From the NCBI GenBank assembly GCA_947179485.1, contig OX359247.1, positions 31,348,801-31,412,800 of the forward strand: 64,000 nt of DNA, given 5' to 3'. The stretch is from Allacma fusca. Lineage: Eukaryota > Arthropoda > Collembola > Symphypleona > Sminthuridae. Positions 41,866 through 52,450 of the stretch are shown here, piece after piece. The notes below the pieces were generated by a model. The model was given only the letters and a program-made list of their open reading frames with translations, did no database searches and was not told the origin of the DNA. The position numbers were made by a program, and so were the translations under genes. Within the stretch, counting starts at the first letter, position 1. Each line of letters starts with the position of its first letter.

Positions 41866-41948
41866 TCAGTTTTGATGAATTGAAGCAAGTGGAGTGAGAC
41901 CAAGTGGAAACCAAAATGCTTTCAAATCCAATCGGAACACAAGCAAAG
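41866..41948 (+). promoter_or_regulatory. Candidate first exon with ATG and donor
   Basis: An initiator-like TCAGTT (41866-41871) is followed by an A-rich leader. An ATG in good context (ACCAAAATG) at 41916 opens 11 codons (MLSNPIGTQAK), ending in phase 0 at AAG|GTAAAC. There is no TATA box at the expected distance and no downstream exon is identified. Confidence 0.18.
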
Positions 41949-42028
41949 GTAAACATGGAGGACTGACTGGGGCTGTTGGGAAGGGTATACTCTCTCCGAC
42001 ATAGCTCTCTTTCAATTCACACACGCAC

Positions 42029-42031
<3 letters not shown>

Positions 42032-42075
<44 letters not shown>
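42032..42075. repeat. (CT)22 microsatellite
   Basis: Uninterrupted CT repeat about 85 bases after the candidate first exon at 41866-41948. Two further interrupted CT tracts lie at about 42250-42270 and 42534-42592. Confidence 0.95.
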
Positions 42076-42077
<2 letters not shown>

Positions 42078-44855
42078 CTTATTGATCATCATCAAAGCCC
42101 TCATGGAAAAGCTGGGGTCTCTAATCAACTTCACATGCAGTCTCAATTACAACTTGCCAATGTATTTAAACACCTTGATTCCTTTCTATTCATATGCCTT
42201 TTCTCTCCAGTGCCTTTCCCCCTCCCTCTATCTCTCCCTCTCTTTCTACCTTTCTCTCTCTCTCTCTCTGTTTCCTTCCCTCTCGATGCCAACGACGTCC
42301 CTTTGTGTCTGCTCGGATGAGCAAGTGTTCCGACCCATTTTCCGCACTCTTCTCCATGTCACAGTTGAGAGTGAGCTATGTACGAGCGGGGCTTTCACTC
42401 CGACTCCTTGTTAATTAATTTCATTCCTTCAAGTATATTATCTCTGTAGCTATAGTGGGGATTCCCACTCACTTTCACCCCTTTCACCCAAACGGCCAGA
42501 ACAACCACACGTGTCTCTCTCACTCCCTCCCCCCTCTCTCTCTCTTTCTCTTTCTCTCTCTCCCTCTCTCTCTCTCTCTCCCTCCTCTCTCTTGTCTAGT
42601 AACGCTGGGCAACCTCTACACCTGTCTCAAACTTCCAGCTCCAATCCAATTCCCCTCTATGTCTTCATTTTCCCTTTCTAGTCCAACTCTCTTCCTGTGA
42701 AGAATTCCCTTGTAATTCTACACAGAGTAGCATGACATATGTATGTATGTATGTATTTGAGGGGACCCAAGTCTATCCATTGTGGATTTCCTTAGGAGGC
42801 GCTCAAGCCTTAAGGCTTATTGCACTCGCCCAGTTACTTGCATTGCTTAATATACGGACTTGCATTTCGCATGGTCACACATATATTGTGTGGCATGCTT
42901 TGATTTGCATAATGTCCAATTTACCTTATCTTACCGCTCCTCTTGCAGGTCGGAGCTGCCCTTGCATAATCTATGCAAAGATTTCAGGTTTGCTGGTGAT
43001 CTGATGGTGTCGTATATATACGTCCCATTATCAGTCACCAGCATTCCTAATTCTTGAGATTACCAAACCACATGAGCTCCAACGTAAGGTCTTTACCCCC
43101 CGGTCCAATGTTCCAAGAACGGCAGAGGCAGAGTCATGCAGATCTGCACGAGCTTACATACCAGCCCTATCCAGAGTCAGGAAAGGAAGGCAACTACTTT
43201 GCATAGGTATGCCGCAACCTGCATGCACGTTTTGCGTCCCCGGATGCTGGTACACGCTCAACGTACATACAGCCACAGCACACTACACAAATGGTATGTA
43301 GTTAGTGCAAACCTTACCTGTGCAGTTCCCGACTCCGGATTTAGCCCTTGGATCCCGGGTCAGTGAGGATCCTCCGGCACAGGTACGGGCACTCAACTCG
43401 GCAGTCCGCAGTCACTGTCCATAGAGGACCAGAGGGCTTTGGGACTAACGAATGTTATGCGTCCCCCGAACTGTAGGTTGGAGAGATAAGAGAGCCACTG
43501 ACAGCCACTACCTCTCTCTCCGGCTCCTACGAGCGAACTGTCATGACATATGTAGAATACATATCTGCAAATCCAAACGTACCATTAGGCATTGTCAGTC
43601 CCTGTAAATGTAAAAGCTCAAGTACAGGAACTGCTCATTTTGAATCCCTCAAAGTTAGTTCCAACGACGGATACGACTGACCCTATGTGTAAATTCTAAA
43701 CATGCGTTAAAAGCTATGTATGTCTCGGAGCCTCTGAGAATTAATGAGTCTATACCCTGGCGTCATATCCATGCGTACATTAATTATTTAGGGGAATGTC
43801 CCTATTACAGCATAGCCTTCATCACTGTACCTTTCCATTTATGTATATATGGATCCTGAGGAAGCCAGGAGCACAAGCCGTGGTGACTGAGTAGTTAAAG
43901 GAAAAGACAAGGAATGACTTTTTGGAGGCTACAGCCTCTCAAGGAGTGCTCCCGTAATGTGCAATCTGCGTGAAGAGCTCCCTACATGTAGATATTCAAG
44001 ATGTAATAAATATATGCATGACTGAGAATTCTTTGACAACTTTCCACGGAGGAGTGAGTCCGAAGAACTAGGGGAGAGCCTTGTAGTAGATATATAATAA
44101 TAACAATAAATGAGGAAGCAACTTGACGACGTTTGTACTTTCACAACAAAGTAAACTAGTCGGAGATGAGCGAGTGCTCCAGCCCGGGAATAATAATTGT
44201 GAGCATTAAATTATCACGGAATTACTTACGACGGACGTTTAACTCAACTTTTCTATTGTCTCCGCTCCGCTCTACTAACACTTCGTCCCTTTCAGAAACC
44301 GACGTATGTACGTACAGGGTTACCTATTAGGACCTCAGCTAAGAAGTAAAACTCATACCCTCAGCAATGTTTTTCCTTCTTGGGCAATGACAAGGAACCT
44401 TCAACTTATGTATATTGCTATTTTTGTCACTTTTCTTATGTTAACTTTGAACACTATAATAATTTGCATCCTCTAAAATTTGTTTCTTATCGTTTAAATT
44501 AAAATTAATAAGAAGTGTGATTCGAATTCCGTTTGGAGATTTTTGTTCAATTTTTGTCTGAACAATTGAATTGATTCATTCGTGTCTGACTTGGGATTAA
44601 ATTTTTTGAACTTGATGAGCTGAGGAGGGGAAATGTCCCTGAAAATTTAATTTACATTCGTAGGACAATTTGCTCCTTAGCCGTCAGGGTGCACATATGT
44701 GAGTGAGTGCGTGTGTGTGTTTGTGTGTGAAGGTACGTGTGATGTGTGTGTTTGAGGAGAGGTCGGTTTGAGAAGGAGCAAACTTTCACCACTTGCTCTT
44801 TCATTTCCGCTAGCGTCCTTCCTTCCTTGAGATTTCTCTTTTGTTACGGGGTCCT

Positions 44856-44897
44856 GGTCCTATGATTGAGGTCCTATGGTTAAGGTCCTATGGTTGA
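44856..44897. repeat. 14-bp tandem triplication, unit GGTCCTATGGTTRA
   Basis: Three contiguous units: GGTCCTATGATTGA, GGTCCTATGGTTAA, GGTCCTATGGTTGA. A partial unit (GGGTCCT) precedes them. It lies about 70 bp before the long (GT)n tract at 44970. Confidence 0.85.
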
Positions 44898-44967
44898 GGA
44901 TGAAAGAGGGGGCTTTCTCCAGATCCTTGTAATGCCGACGCATCATCTTTCCTCTGTATTAGGAGGT

Positions 44968-44969
<2 letters not shown>

Positions 44970-45012
<43 letters not shown>
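44970..45012. repeat. (GT)21 microsatellite
   Basis: Longest pure GT tract in the window. Confidence 0.96.
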
Positions 45013-45014
<2 letters not shown>

Positions 45015-45901
45015 ACCTTTGGGCTCCCGTCCAAAACAAGGTTCTTATCCGCTTCCTCCTCCTCCTAATAAACTACCCTTCCTTGTCTTTCCCCAGCTCT
45101 TCAAAGGCACACTTCAATTTTGAGGTGCTTTGTCTATCACAAATTTTGCTCCTCCCGCTCCTGTCTTATTTTTCATTCCTTTTGTCTTTCAAAAGTGACT
45201 TCGATCCTCGGAGCTTAAGGAGCTTCATAATTACCTCCTACGAAATTACAAACAGGAGTAAATTACTCCAACATCCATAAATATAAATTCCTTACCCCTC
45301 AAATTTCCCTCCCAATCTTGATGCTCCCCAATGGAACAAAATTCCCCATGAAAATTATTTTTTACAAAATGTCCCTATCATTGATAAGTAGCTAGAAATA
45401 ATAGAATTTACAAAGTGTTAAAGTCATTGTACTGTAAATATTGTATCCTAAATATTTCTCATTAACCACAAATCCTGTAAATGTGCACTTTGTCCCTTAA
45501 TCTCCCGAGCACTGATTGGGCAGAGCAATTAAGAGAAGGGGGAAGGACGAAAGGGCTCAATGTGCAATCATCCCTCGGGAAATAAATTGAGCGTGGAGAG
45601 TGGGACATCATCTAGAGTGGTCGGAAATAATTTGTGAATTTGACTTCCCAACATAAATAATCATCCTCTCATATCCCTTACACTTTTTTCTGGAAATTGT
45701 CCCCCTACTAAAAACTCCTTCGTAGTTTGTGTACTAGAAATAATTGCAGACACAATTAATTATAGGGTAATATTTTCTAATTACAAATACTATTTAAATA
45801 ATTGTGTACAATGCACTCTTGCTGGGAGGGACCTCTGAGACGGTGAGAACCTTGGGGTACATTCCCTTGCTAAATCGTGTGTACTTTTCTCATTGACACA
45901 G

Positions 45902-46000
45902 CACCAGTAAGCTGCTCCACTATATATAATGTAATTACTGAACCTTGGAGGGATGCTTTTGTAGGGAGTGTCCACTGTAGAGGTGGACGTTTACATACAG
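45902..46000 (+). CDS. Candidate internal exon, phase 1-1, 99 nt
   Basis: A segment bounded by an acceptor (pyrimidines TACTTTTCTC, then ATTGACACAG) and a near-consensus donor, CAG|GTGAGTAC. Only one of the three frames is open. It reads two bases, then 32 codons, then one base, so the length is a multiple of three and both intron phases are 1. The peptide includes PVSCSTIYNV and EPWRDAFVGS, with two Cys. No family is recognised. An open 99-nt segment arises readily by chance, so this rests on the splice signals alone. Confidence 0.25.
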
Positions 46001-47561
46001 GTGAGTACATACTGTAAAAAAATCCCTATGACTATATAATCACTGGACTATTTTGAGTAATTATTTATGTACGTAGTAGATATTTGCATGCTTCTAAATA
46101 TAAAAAATCTGGGCTGGGCATATATATATAGGAAATGCACATACAAATATATATATAAGAAATTGAGTACGGAACAAAAGCAGAGAAAAAGTCTAGGAGT
46201 GTCAGAGCACTCACTTATTCCACAAGAGCTGGCTCAATGGGCAGGAAACATGGTACGGATTTAAAAGGCTCAGGCTAATTACGAGTGATTCGTGCCGAGT
46301 CGAAACAATTGCAAGAGTCTCATGTCTCCGGACCTGTCCAAGCGTAAGTACTGTATAGGAGTGGGACTCATGTATCTATGTATGTACGTCCATACATATG
46401 TATATCTACGTGTACCTTTGGATAGATACTTACTCCAAAAATAAATAGATACATTTTCTATCCATAGCCCTCTACTAAACAACCCATGGAACAATCGGTC
46501 GTTACTTAATTGCCTGGGAAAAAACGCCTGATTAAGTTCTACAAGTAGTAATTAAATCCTGGCAATTAAAGCTAGTTTCCCCATTGGGGCAAGTTGAGAC
46601 ACTCACGCTCCCCTAAATGTTCTCAAGTTACAGTAGTATTTTCAAACAATTTCCAATTTTAATTACAATAATTATTTAAAGCTTGTAGAGTCTTCAAAAT
46701 AATTACGGAATTTTTTCCCCATTACACAATCAATTGTGATGGAAATTTCCCCATGAGAAAAATCACGACAGAAATGACATTCCCAAAAATTCCTATCATA
46801 AAAAATAATTGCTATGTTAGTTTTTTTCATTAAAATATTTAATTTTAAAAGACTAAGTGCGCATTTGGGGATGTGGGACACATTACAAATTTTTGGGGCA
46901 CATTGAGATCTACTTATTTTCAGGAACCTTTAAGTATTTATTTTGTGTAAGTTTCTCTTACAGTAAATTTTTTTCTTCGAATTTTTTTACGGAGATTCTA
47001 AAAAAGGGGCTGTGTACGTGTTTGTGCATCAATGTTTAGTATCTGTAGGTATCTAGCATATGACCGTGTTTACATTTGCTATATCTAGAAAAAGAGAGGG
47101 AGTTGAAGCTACTAAAAGTTTCGCTTGACAGGGATTTGAACGGCAGATGGTATAACAATTAAGAGCTTGATGGAATGGGGTGAGACGGTGGTTGTGCAGA
47201 ACAGTAATGACCTGCTCACGTTGTTACAATTTTTGGAAATTAGGGGATTTTTTTTTGCTAGTAGGGAATGAGAAGGCTGTGCGTTTATGTCAGGTATTTA
47301 GCGTGTACTATTTGGGAGGATAATTTTGCGTGAAATCCGTTCATTGCTCTGGTGCTCTCAGTGAGCAACTGTCAATGTCCCTTAATATTTTTTTTTCTGA
47401 GTTGACTGGGCTTTTACATATGTTATTTCTACATTGGGAAGATTTTTCTTTGGGTCTGGTAGCGATCGGGGCCACTTTCGATTTTCTGCGTTTTTATTAA
47501 AACTCTCCCTATTTGGGTTTTTGGTGGTGGAGATGAGGAACGGTTATTTTTCCTATACTTG

Positions 47562-47565
<4 letters not shown>

Positions 47566-47596
<31 letters not shown>
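47566..47596. repeat. (CT)n microsatellite upstream of the secreted-peptide promoter
   Basis: About 16 CT repeats end roughly 200 bases before the predicted transcription start. CT/GA tracts can bind GAGA-type factors in arthropod promoters. Here that role is only a possibility, because similar tracts occur throughout the window away from any gene. Confidence 0.9.
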
Positions 47597-47602
<6 letters not shown>

Positions 47603-47759
47603 CTCTGTATCCCAATATTACTATATCCATCCTCAACTTTGTATAGATTGTACAATGGCTCAAAATTGTCTTGTCTATTTTGCGTGTACAACCACGGCCG
47701 GTACATCCAACATTCAACTTGACTTTCACGCTCTGATACCTCCAACATTTCCATTCTTG

Positions 47760-47798
47760 TATAAAACGCTCCCACAGGTCTACATTCCACTCAGTCTC
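47760..47798 (+). promoter_or_regulatory. Core promoter: TATA box and initiator of the secreted-peptide gene
   Basis: TATAAAA lies at 47760-47766. An arthropod-consensus initiator, TCAGTC, lies at 47791-47796, with the probable +1 adenine at 47793. The spacing from the first T of the TATA box to +1 is 33 bases, close to the usual 30-32. The predicted 5' UTR is only 33 nt (47793-47825). The elements are seen directly; the transcription start is inferred. Confidence 0.8.
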
Positions 47799-47825
47799 TC
47801 AGCACTTCCTATCAGCACTAGCATC

Positions 47826-48770
47826 ATGAAGCTTCTGCCTCTGCTTTGTGTCCTCTTGGCGTTTGTCCTCTGCGTCTGCCAAGCTTATCCTCTTGAAGAC
47901 TCCCTTCCTGCTGCAGGTACTACTACTACTACTAGAGTATATATTGAAACGCCACTAATTCTTTCACACTTGGACTATCCTCTCCAGCCTTGTCAATGTC
48001 ATCAAGGCTTAGAATTCTTCCTTCAGATTTAACTTACAATAAGTACCTTTGAGGATCTGAAATTCCTTCGGAACAGTTTGGATAGTTTTTTATCCCTGGG
48101 GAAAAGGCCAGATTTGACATTTAAATTGTTAGAAAATTTTCTGAAATTATGTCTGATTTTTAAAAATTTGAAAATAGCTCTTTTAAAAGCTAAAAAAATT
48201 CTTTTAAGATTCTATAAATGATTACATTTTTTAGGGGTAATTTTTTTCTGCCCTAATTTTAAAGCTCTGACTTCAGGTTCACAATTGTGACTGTAATGCA
48301 AATATTTTTTGAGGAATTTTGAGTCTCATTTTAAAAAGTTGTTACAAAAATGTTAATGTCAGGGGAAAAAAAGTAAAAATCTCTGAAAGAGTTTAATTCG
48401 AAAATCTATTCTGCAATTTATTCCGAGTTTTTTTCAGGGAAGGCAGAGTTGTAAAATTGAGGTTTAAAATTCGAGAAATTTGATGGGGATTTTTTTATAA
48501 TGAAATTTTCAATGATTTTTTAAAATTTTGAAGGCGTTTGCTGAAATTGGAAAATTTGATGTGGATTTTTGTAAGGGGTGTTGGGAATATAGAATTAATG
48601 CATGGTGTCTTTATATCGTTCCAGGTCACCACGAGGGTCACCACCATGGCCGAGTTCAGATAAAGGTCTATCGAGGCCAGTCCAAACCCCATGACTACCA
48701 TTACTTTGCTCCATACGGGTACTGGGTCCGTCAGCCCCCAGATAACCACGGATACCATGGACACCATTGA
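47826..48770 (+). CDS. Secreted His/Gly/Tyr-rich small peptide, two exons (join 47826..47916, 48625..48770)
   Basis: Two exons join to 237 nt: 78 codons plus a TGA stop. Exon 1 (91 nt) ends ...GCTGCAG before a GTACTA donor. Exon 2 follows an acceptor ending ATCGTTCCAG. The intron is phase 1 and the junction codon is Gly31. Residues 1-20 form a textbook signal peptide (Met-Lys, then Leu/Val/Cys-rich, ending CQA) with cleavage likely before Tyr21. The mature ~58-residue chain has no Cys, 11 His, and His-rich patches at 32-38 and 72-78. Between them lie a basic segment (VQIKVYRG, 41-48) and an aromatic stretch (DYHYFAPYGYW, 54-64). No dibasic processing site is visible. The start was chosen because it opens the signal peptide, has A at -3, and is the first ATG after the predicted transcription start. 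I do not recognise the family. Arthropod peptides of this composition include cuticle-associated, metal-binding and antimicrobial types, and the sequence does not decide between them. The gene model is strong; the function is unknown. Confidence 0.87.
47917..48624 (+). other. Intron of the secreted-peptide gene (708 bp)
   Basis: A GT-AG phase-1 intron. The donor is CAG|GTACTA, followed at once by a short (TAC/ACT)n run. The acceptor is ATCGTTCCAG. The interior is markedly AT-rich, with many T and A runs and stops in all frames, unlike the flanking exons. No nested feature is seen. Confidence 0.82.
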
Positions 48771-48895
48771 TGACCACCTTTTGACAAATCACACTTGTCT
48801 TCATTCCTAATTGTTATTCCTTGTCATTTGTTTTAGTTACTGTTACCATGTTTTTTGTTGTTACGAAATAAATCCAAATTTCTCTACTGTCTTCT
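48771..48895 (+). promoter_or_regulatory. 3' UTR and poly(A) signal of the secreted-peptide gene
   Basis: After the TGA at 48768-48770 comes a T-rich 3' UTR with a canonical AATAAA at 48867-48872, about 100 bases past the stop. Cleavage is expected 10-30 bases further on, and the downstream sequence is T-rich. The exact cleavage site is inferred. Confidence 0.75.
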
Positions 48896-51810
48896 TAATT
48901 TATTACGAGGCTCCTCAACATTTTCTGGCCTCACGGCCTCCTAGTCATACTGAGACTCACATAAATCCACGGGCCCTACACAACACCATCCCTGGCCCAC
49001 ACATGGAATTTCCTACAGAAATTTTACAAGCCACAGCTGTGACTTATGGTTAACATAAATGCATGTACACAAAAAGTAAAAAAAAATACTTTCCTTTGAA
49101 ATATATATAACTCTAGACATACACAATTCAAAGAAAGTTAGTAGGGTATGTATTTCAGGTATATCCATATCTATCTATGTGTACCTCCAGGGTTAGAACC
49201 ACTGCATATGTTTCAGGATTTGAAAATAAAACCTTGGGATATAGATACATATAGATGTAGGGAGAGGGCTGACACGGAAACAAATAGTGGAAAAAAGGAG
49301 GGAATGGGAGATACGAGAAGGAGTTGAGAAGTAATGTAAAAAAGGAAAGTCTGTGGTTGGTTACTGTACGGTTGGTTGCATATAAAATTGGAAAAGTTGT
49401 TACTTTGTAATTTTGGGTTGTGGAGTGAGTGAGTGAGGGCTCCTCGAAAGTTAAATTGTTCCATGATGGAGGAGTTGTTTGCGTGTTTGTTCGGCTCAGC
49501 CGGAGTTCTCCGTTTGAAATTGTCTCTTAGACAAACATGATACAGTTCCATGCCAGGCTGGGGCATTGGGGGGAGAGCTTCGGGAGAAAAGGGTAATTGA
49601 AAAGCAACTACACAGGACTTGACTATTGGTTGAATGAATAAAATGCAAAGCAAGATTAAAAGGAAACGGTCATTTCAAATGGCATGTGTCCATCTCATGT
49701 AAAACTACTTGTGAGCACATAAGGACTGGGAGGGAAAGCCAGGGAAACGAGAGAAATTGTCAGATGAGCTAAGTTTTCCCTTTTTTCTTTCTCCTCTCCT
49801 CGTCCTCCAATGTCTTTTTCCTCTCTCTCTCTTCCCTTATTCATCCTATACATTTTTTTGGCTATTTCTCCTCCCTTGCTTTCTTTCCCTGGGTCTTGTG
49901 GAGCAGCAAGAGAAAACTCAAATATAGTAGGGATAGGAAATGAGGAGAAAGGTTAGTGGTTTCAAGCAAAGTTTTCATTCATAGCCAAACTTTAGAGTTA
50001 ACTTCACGTTCGCAGGCAATAAGAAAGTGAAAGAGAGATGAAGACGACTCAGCAACCTATACATTTTATACATGTGTGAGTGGGAGGAGTGGAGGAGAGA
50101 GAGAGAGAGAGAGAGAAAGTGAGAGTGAGTGAGCGAGAGAAATTCAAGTCGTGTAAAATTCGCAATATCCGGACTCAGTATTAGTTTTACTTTCTCCACG
50201 AGCTTCATGATAAACTCTTGAGAATTCGATTTGGCTGCTTCGTTGGTTTGTTTGTTTGCCGCACATACATACACACATCATCCCGACTAACTTGTCCAAT
50301 AACCGCATCCAACCGACTTACTCTCTTCTCTTCCTCCCGGCGAGGTTCCTTACTTTCCATTTCCAGACATCCAAACCACCCACTCCCGTGCATATAGCCG
50401 CACATTTTCTCCGTTACAATCTTATCTTTGCCTCCTTGTCTTGTTGTTGCTTCTGCTACAGCTACTGCTAGTCCTTGTACTGTACGAGTCCTCCTCTCCT
50501 GACCATGCTACACTTTCCCTTCTGTTACTTTTCTTCCTGATACTTCCTTCCCCTACGCTTGCCTTTGGCTCCCAACTATCCTGGAACTGAAAGTCGTCCG
50601 CACCTTTCTCCACTCAAAATACTCCTACTCTCACTGTGTCTCTCCCAACGGGAAATATTACTAGATCTTGTGCTCCTTAAGTTTACAGGTTTAGGGTTAC
50701 CTATTGGTATCAATTTGTTTGACCATTCATGACTTTGTCCATGATTATCTCCTCCAATTTTCCAAGTCCGTAATTTCTGGAGTTAATTACGGGAAAATGG
50801 TTATTAGCATAATTGTCTTTACTTAATGCCCACACCACTGGTTGTATTAATATATAGTGCTCTGGGAATCCCCAGATCCGTGCATGTTTTCACCCCATAA
50901 CCACTGATCTCATAATGCTCAGGAGAAAACATTACACGCTTGGAGGTCAACGAAAGAAAATGAGATGGAAAAAAAGGAAACAGCGAGGGAGGGAATAGAG
51001 AGAAAATGGGGAAATTGAAGGAAGAAAAGAGAAAGTGCGAGAGAAAGAGAGGAAAGTACAGAGAGGAAAAAACACTAAATAGAAAAAGGATGGAGCATGG
51101 GAAAGAAGTGAGTGAAATGGAGATGGAATGTGAAGTGGGAGAAAGACATAATAGAGCGGAAGAAAAATGATGTCGCCCATAACGAAGCTCACCCATTGCG
51201 AGGAAAGACGGAGGGAGAGACAGGGAAGGAAGACACACCCAGGATATTGGCGGATATTTGAGGATATTTTTTGGGTTGATGATAGTGAAATAGGACATTA
51301 TCTCCGTGGGATACCCAATCAGTGTTGAATTATGTCCGAGCGAGTTGAGAGACCATGATTTGATCTCTTACTCCCGTCTCCCTTCACGATGAGCTCACCT
51401 GAGAACAACATGAATCTGGAAGTCTCTGACACCGCCTACACATCTCTTGTCTGGGGTGTGTGTATGTGTATGAGAGGAGACTACTGGGGAAGGTAGAGAG
51501 AGAGAGAGAGAGCAAGTGAGTTGGAGAAAGGGAAGTTAATCAGAGAGCGGTGTGCTTTTATGTGGAAAACTCCTGACGACAGCAAATAACAATCCTCTTG
51601 CATGTGATCAGCTCCCAGTCTTTGTAGTTTATTGTGAAGGATGATGAGAGAGAGGAGCGAGGGGAAGCGAGAAGAGATACAGCTTGATGTGGTTATGCAA
51701 TCAAAATTTGCTGAAAAACTTGCTCAGAGTACGCGGGCGGTGGCGGTGCAAATCGGAGCGTCCCAGAGGGGAAATTTTTATAAATATCACAACAAAATCC
51801 TTGCCTCCAG
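48896..51810. other. Non-coding stretch, no gene seen
   Basis: A GA tract at about 50096-50115, a purine-rich stretch at 50950-51160 and a GA tract at 51496-51514. On the minus strand a good donor, CTCAG|GTGAGC, near 51398 follows a short open segment (MCRRCQRLPDSCCSQ), too short to support as an exon. Confidence 0.55.
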
Positions 51811-52009
51811 CCAGGGTTACTTTCACCACAGATTTAATACAAAGTCAACAAAGGTTCTTGGAATTAAACCAATCCCCTGCAAACATGGAAAAGGCAAACA
51901 AAGTCAATACATTTCCAACGCTCTCGATTTTCTCCATATTTTCCCATCCTTTATACTCACCTCTTTCAACATCCTCCATAGATACACTCATGGGTAACGT
52001 AGCCCGAAC
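51811..52009 (+). CDS. Candidate internal exon, 199 nt
   Basis: The acceptor is TCCTTGCCTCCAG and the donor is CCCGAAC|GTAAGTATCC. The segment is open in one frame: two bases completing a codon, 65 codons, then two bases. Composition is balanced rather than CT- or GA-driven, with stretches such as DLIQSQQRFLELNQSPANME and SIDTLMGNVAR. Its entry phase (1) matches the exit phase of the candidate exon at 45902-46000, so the two could splice together around the secreted-peptide gene. That pairing is inference. No homology recognised. Much of the same segment is also open in another frame, which weakens the case. Confidence 0.3.
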
Positions 52010-52420
52010 GTAAGTATCCAATGGATTCAAGTTGTTTTCACCTATAGTAAATACCAGAAACGTACTTGATACACACACAATGAAATATACACTACATGGA
52101 GAAAATTCAACTTATACTGCATACTATTGCATCCCGTACGTGTAGGCCTACGAATACAGTAACTGCCCTACATAATGTACATATAAGAATTTAGAATACA
52201 GATTGTATATAGATGTGTTTCCTTACATACATATTTTCATACATGAAATCATGCAGTTCAACTTTCACCTCCACACTTTTCTCCTACACAACAAATAGAA
52301 ACACACATGCACGCACATACACACACCACATTGTCAATTCAAAGTCAGTATTTTTTTCCCACATAACTTTCCCATACAATGCATACTATGAGTTCCTCTG
52401 TAACAACCCACCTTATTCCT

Positions 52421-52450
52421 ACCTTCCCTTCCGTCTGAGGAAGGGAAGGT
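52421..52450. repeat. Perfect 12-bp inverted repeat with 6-base loop
   Basis: ACCTTCCCTTCC, loop GTCTGA, then GGAAGGGAAGGT: all 12 pairs match. It joins a pyrimidine-rich to a purine-rich tract. A transcribed hairpin or a small inverted duplication of a CCTTCC-type tract are both possible. Confidence 0.88.

Larger units (their letters stand above)
42076..45901. other. Non-coding stretch, no gene seen
   Basis: Pyrimidine-rich to about 42600. Then a more GC-balanced patch (43080-43520) without a convincing frame, the 14-bp triplication and the long GT tract. No gene seen. Confidence 0.55.
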
